Assembly (NCBI GenBank): GCA_003707065.3
Contig: PPXM03000013.1
Coordinates: 1-64,000, forward strand
DNA length: 64,000 nucleotides
DNA from: Trigonopsis variabilis
Lineage: Eukaryota > Ascomycota > Trigonopsidomycetes > Trigonopsidales > Trigonopsidaceae
Direction: 5' to 3'
The notes under the pieces were generated by a model. It made no database searches. It worked only from the letters and a program-made list of their open reading frames with translations, and was not told where the DNA came from. The position numbers and the translations under genes are program-made. Positions 62,204-64,000 of this stretch are shown in pieces. Position 1 is the first letter of the stretch. The number at the start of each line of letters is the position of its first letter.

Positions 62204-63630
62204 CTACCATTTGTCGCCGGCGGCACTCAAAGCTTGGCCAGCCTGGCCTCCGTTCACGAAATGAGCAAGCAGAGACTGAGTACTCGAGTGAGGAGCATCA
62301 TGGCCATTAAAGAGACCGGGAGGAGGAGGCGTAGCCGTGCTGGGAGTGCGTCTAGCACTCTCCAGCTCTGGAGTAGCCCCGATCTTTTGTAAAAGCTGTT
62401 GACTAGGATTCAGCTTTGCTCGATTGGGAGTAGGAGACTTCTTCGAAGCTTCTTCTTTAGAAAAGGCAAACAGCGCAGGCATATTTTGAGCTTCCCTCAA
62501 CTCATCGGTTGTCAGCAGCTGCTGAGAGAACGAATAACTGAATTGGGGACGGCTGAGAACCTTAATGATATGTGAAAACACAAGATTTGAGTTATCAACT
62601 TGAGCTTCACGGACGGTCGCCTTGAGCTTGGCTGTATCTATATCAGACCTTTTAATGTTAGGGGGACTTGGTGTTTGCTGCTGGCGAGAAGATGGCTCTT
62701 GCTTAACGGCGGGCTGTCGTTGGGTCTTGGTTGCCCATGACGCCGTTGCGGGTAGGAGATTGACGTCTGGTGACGATACAGCGTCCTTGGGTTTCGCTAT
62801 GCTTCCCAGCTGTTTCTGATCTGATGATGCATTCCGGAGTTGATTCTGTTTGGCTGTGTGTTGGATAGTACTGAGATCCTGCCGAGTGTAAGAGTCAGCT
62901 TCTTCTCCCGGTTCGTGAAGGAACATGCAATTCGGATTCGGGCATGTTTGCCCGCTCAGATAATAGGAGCAGTATTTCGTAGTTCCGTAAGCAGCTCGCA
63001 AGACCTTGGAGTCGTTTATGGAGCCATCCACAGCAGCAATACATCTCGCAGCATCCTCCTTTCGGTAATAAGTCACATAGACGCCTATTCCTCCAGACCC
63101 TCCGTTGCGCCTGTTGATAACGATCTTTTGAATTTTGCCATATTGTCCGAAAAATTGGTCTCCTCTCAAAGTATTATGAAGTTCTTCGGTGGGGATAGCA
63201 GGATTTAACCCAATGACGTAGACGAGATTCTTTTGAATAACACGCATTCCCGATAAATGCTTTCTCGAGGCTTGATCGATCTCCTTCTTCTCCCGTTCCT
63301 TTTGTTTGCGCTCCTTTTCTTTTTTGGCCTGTTTGGCGTGGTCCTGCTTCCATTCTTCCGGACTAATGATCTTGTACTCGACGTTTTTATCGTCATAGGG
63401 ACGCCTACAGCCGGGACATCGTCCATTTAATTCGGGATTCGACCGAATATTGTTGTAGCAGAACTGACAGACTTGATATCCGCAAGGACAAGGCTTGAAC
63501 CCCTTATCCGAGATATCGAGTTCTTCGACACATAAGGGACTATGTAAGCAAAAACTTCATCATACCCAACTTACCAGACCTCGTCCTGTTCGTCGTCATC
63601 GATAAAACTGTCTTGAGCAAGCTTAGACAT
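62204..63630 (-). CDS. MOT2: NOT4, E3 ubiquitin ligase of CCR4-NOT
   Basis: Two exons (63630-63575, 63539-62204) encode 463 residues. The N-terminal C4C4 RING reads CPLCVEELDISDKGFKPCPC, CQFCYNN and RCPGCRRPY. A basic coiled coil follows, then an RRM (NLVYVIGLNPAIPTEELHN, KIQKIVINRR), and a CCCH finger (KYCSYYLSGQTCPNPNCMFLH). The C-terminal half is disordered with a NOT1-binding-like region. Not4 ubiquitinates stalled ribosomes and nascent-chain complex subunits and links translation to mRNA decay. The 35-nt intron splits the first RING Cys codon (TG|T), and splicing restores CPLC, which confirms the first exon MSKLAQDSFIDDDEQDEV. Confidence 0.95.
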
Positions 63631-64000
63631 GTGGCAAGGTGATTTTGCAACAAACTTGGTGGTTCAGTAGGATGTAGCGCAACAGATCTACGAGAAAAAT
63701 CTAGACAGTGCAAGAGAAAGAAGGATATATCAAAGTCCACGACAGTAACTATACGATATTCTGGTGATGTTATAGCAAGCTGATATCAGTTCTTTCGAGC
63801 TTTAGCTCATGATCCTTGGTTGGTCGATATGTTCAGTGTTGGGCAAGAGCTTTCGTCTCTAATCGATCCAAGATTGATATTAAATGAGCAGCTCTACCAA
63901 ATATTGAGTCAAATGTGCTACAACGTATGGTCTACAGGCTATATAAACATACATATAGCATTTATTATGGATATAACAATCAGTCTGTTGGACTATTCAT
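63631..64000. other. Promoter side of NOT4 and window end
   Basis: About 370 bases without a recognised gene. It is AT-rich towards the end. A small minus-strand frame (63540-63740) is the unspliced NOT4 first exon region. Confidence 0.5.

Noticed and set aside
1-64000. CRISPR arrays, LTR elements or Polinton-like elements
   Set aside because: No regular spacer-repeat array, reverse transcriptase, integrase, capsid or long terminal repeat pattern was recognised.

Overview
The window is nuclear DNA from a fungus, most likely an ascomycete-type filamentous or yeast-like species outside the budding-yeast core. The evidence is the gene set (FunK1-type kinase, DCR2, MAD1, SLX4, TOM40, fungal-type mitochondrial bL31m, PNGase A-like, MEP ammonium permease, S-formylglutathione hydrolase), roughly one gene per 2 kb on both strands, and many spliceosomal introns. 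The introns are very short (mostly 31-49 nt). Most have a CTAAC- or CTAAT-type branch site only a few bases before the 3' AG. I reconstructed exons by hand from frame, homology to known family sequences and these splice motifs. No rRNA, tRNA, CRISPR array or intact transposon was recognised.

Layout. 1-6300 is gene-poor and looks like accessory DNA: two facing degenerate copies of an unknown ORF family, one intact TPR protein (1293-2303), a decayed FunK1 fungal kinase (3315-5386) and further broken ORFs. 6.9-14.8 kb: CTP synthase, an RMD1/DUF155 membrane protein, a Cdc4/Fbw7-type F-box WD40 protein and a disordered basic protein. 16-19.5 kb: an FMN split-barrel protein, an orphan protein-kinase-fold protein and Vps68. 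19.6-23.4 kb: a tandem pair of GSK3 kinases with shared intron positions but strongly different C-lobes. 23.6-33.5 kb: SLX4, cyclophilin A, TOM40, a PFK26-like 6-phosphofructo-2-kinase with a dead phosphatase half, dolichyl diphosphatase and the endocytic F-BAR/muHD protein Syp1.

34-43.4 kb: a small secreted repeat protein, a Ser/Thr-rich membrane protein with a cytoplasmic SH3 domain, formate dehydrogenase, a PNGase A-like glycoamidase and exonuclease V. 43.4-57 kb: MAD1, an MMtag/RS-domain protein, glucosidase I, bL31m, the retromer sorting nexin Vps5, S-formylglutathione hydrolase, a degenerate TRM61-like protein and the DCR2 phosphatase. 58-64 kb: a Mep2-type ammonium permease, a phytanoyl-CoA dioxygenase-family protein and the CCR4-NOT ubiquitin ligase NOT4.

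Most genes are housekeeping and unrelated to their neighbours, so no operon-like cluster is evident. Functional links in the window are formate dehydrogenase with S-formylglutathione hydrolase (formaldehyde oxidation), and CAX4, glucosidase I and PNGase A (N-glycan metabolism). The features most worth a second look are the compact introns, the diverged second GSK3, the secreted repeat protein with a possible kexin-released cationic tail peptide, the two unusual kinase-like genes and the TRM61-like protein that lacks its SAM motif.
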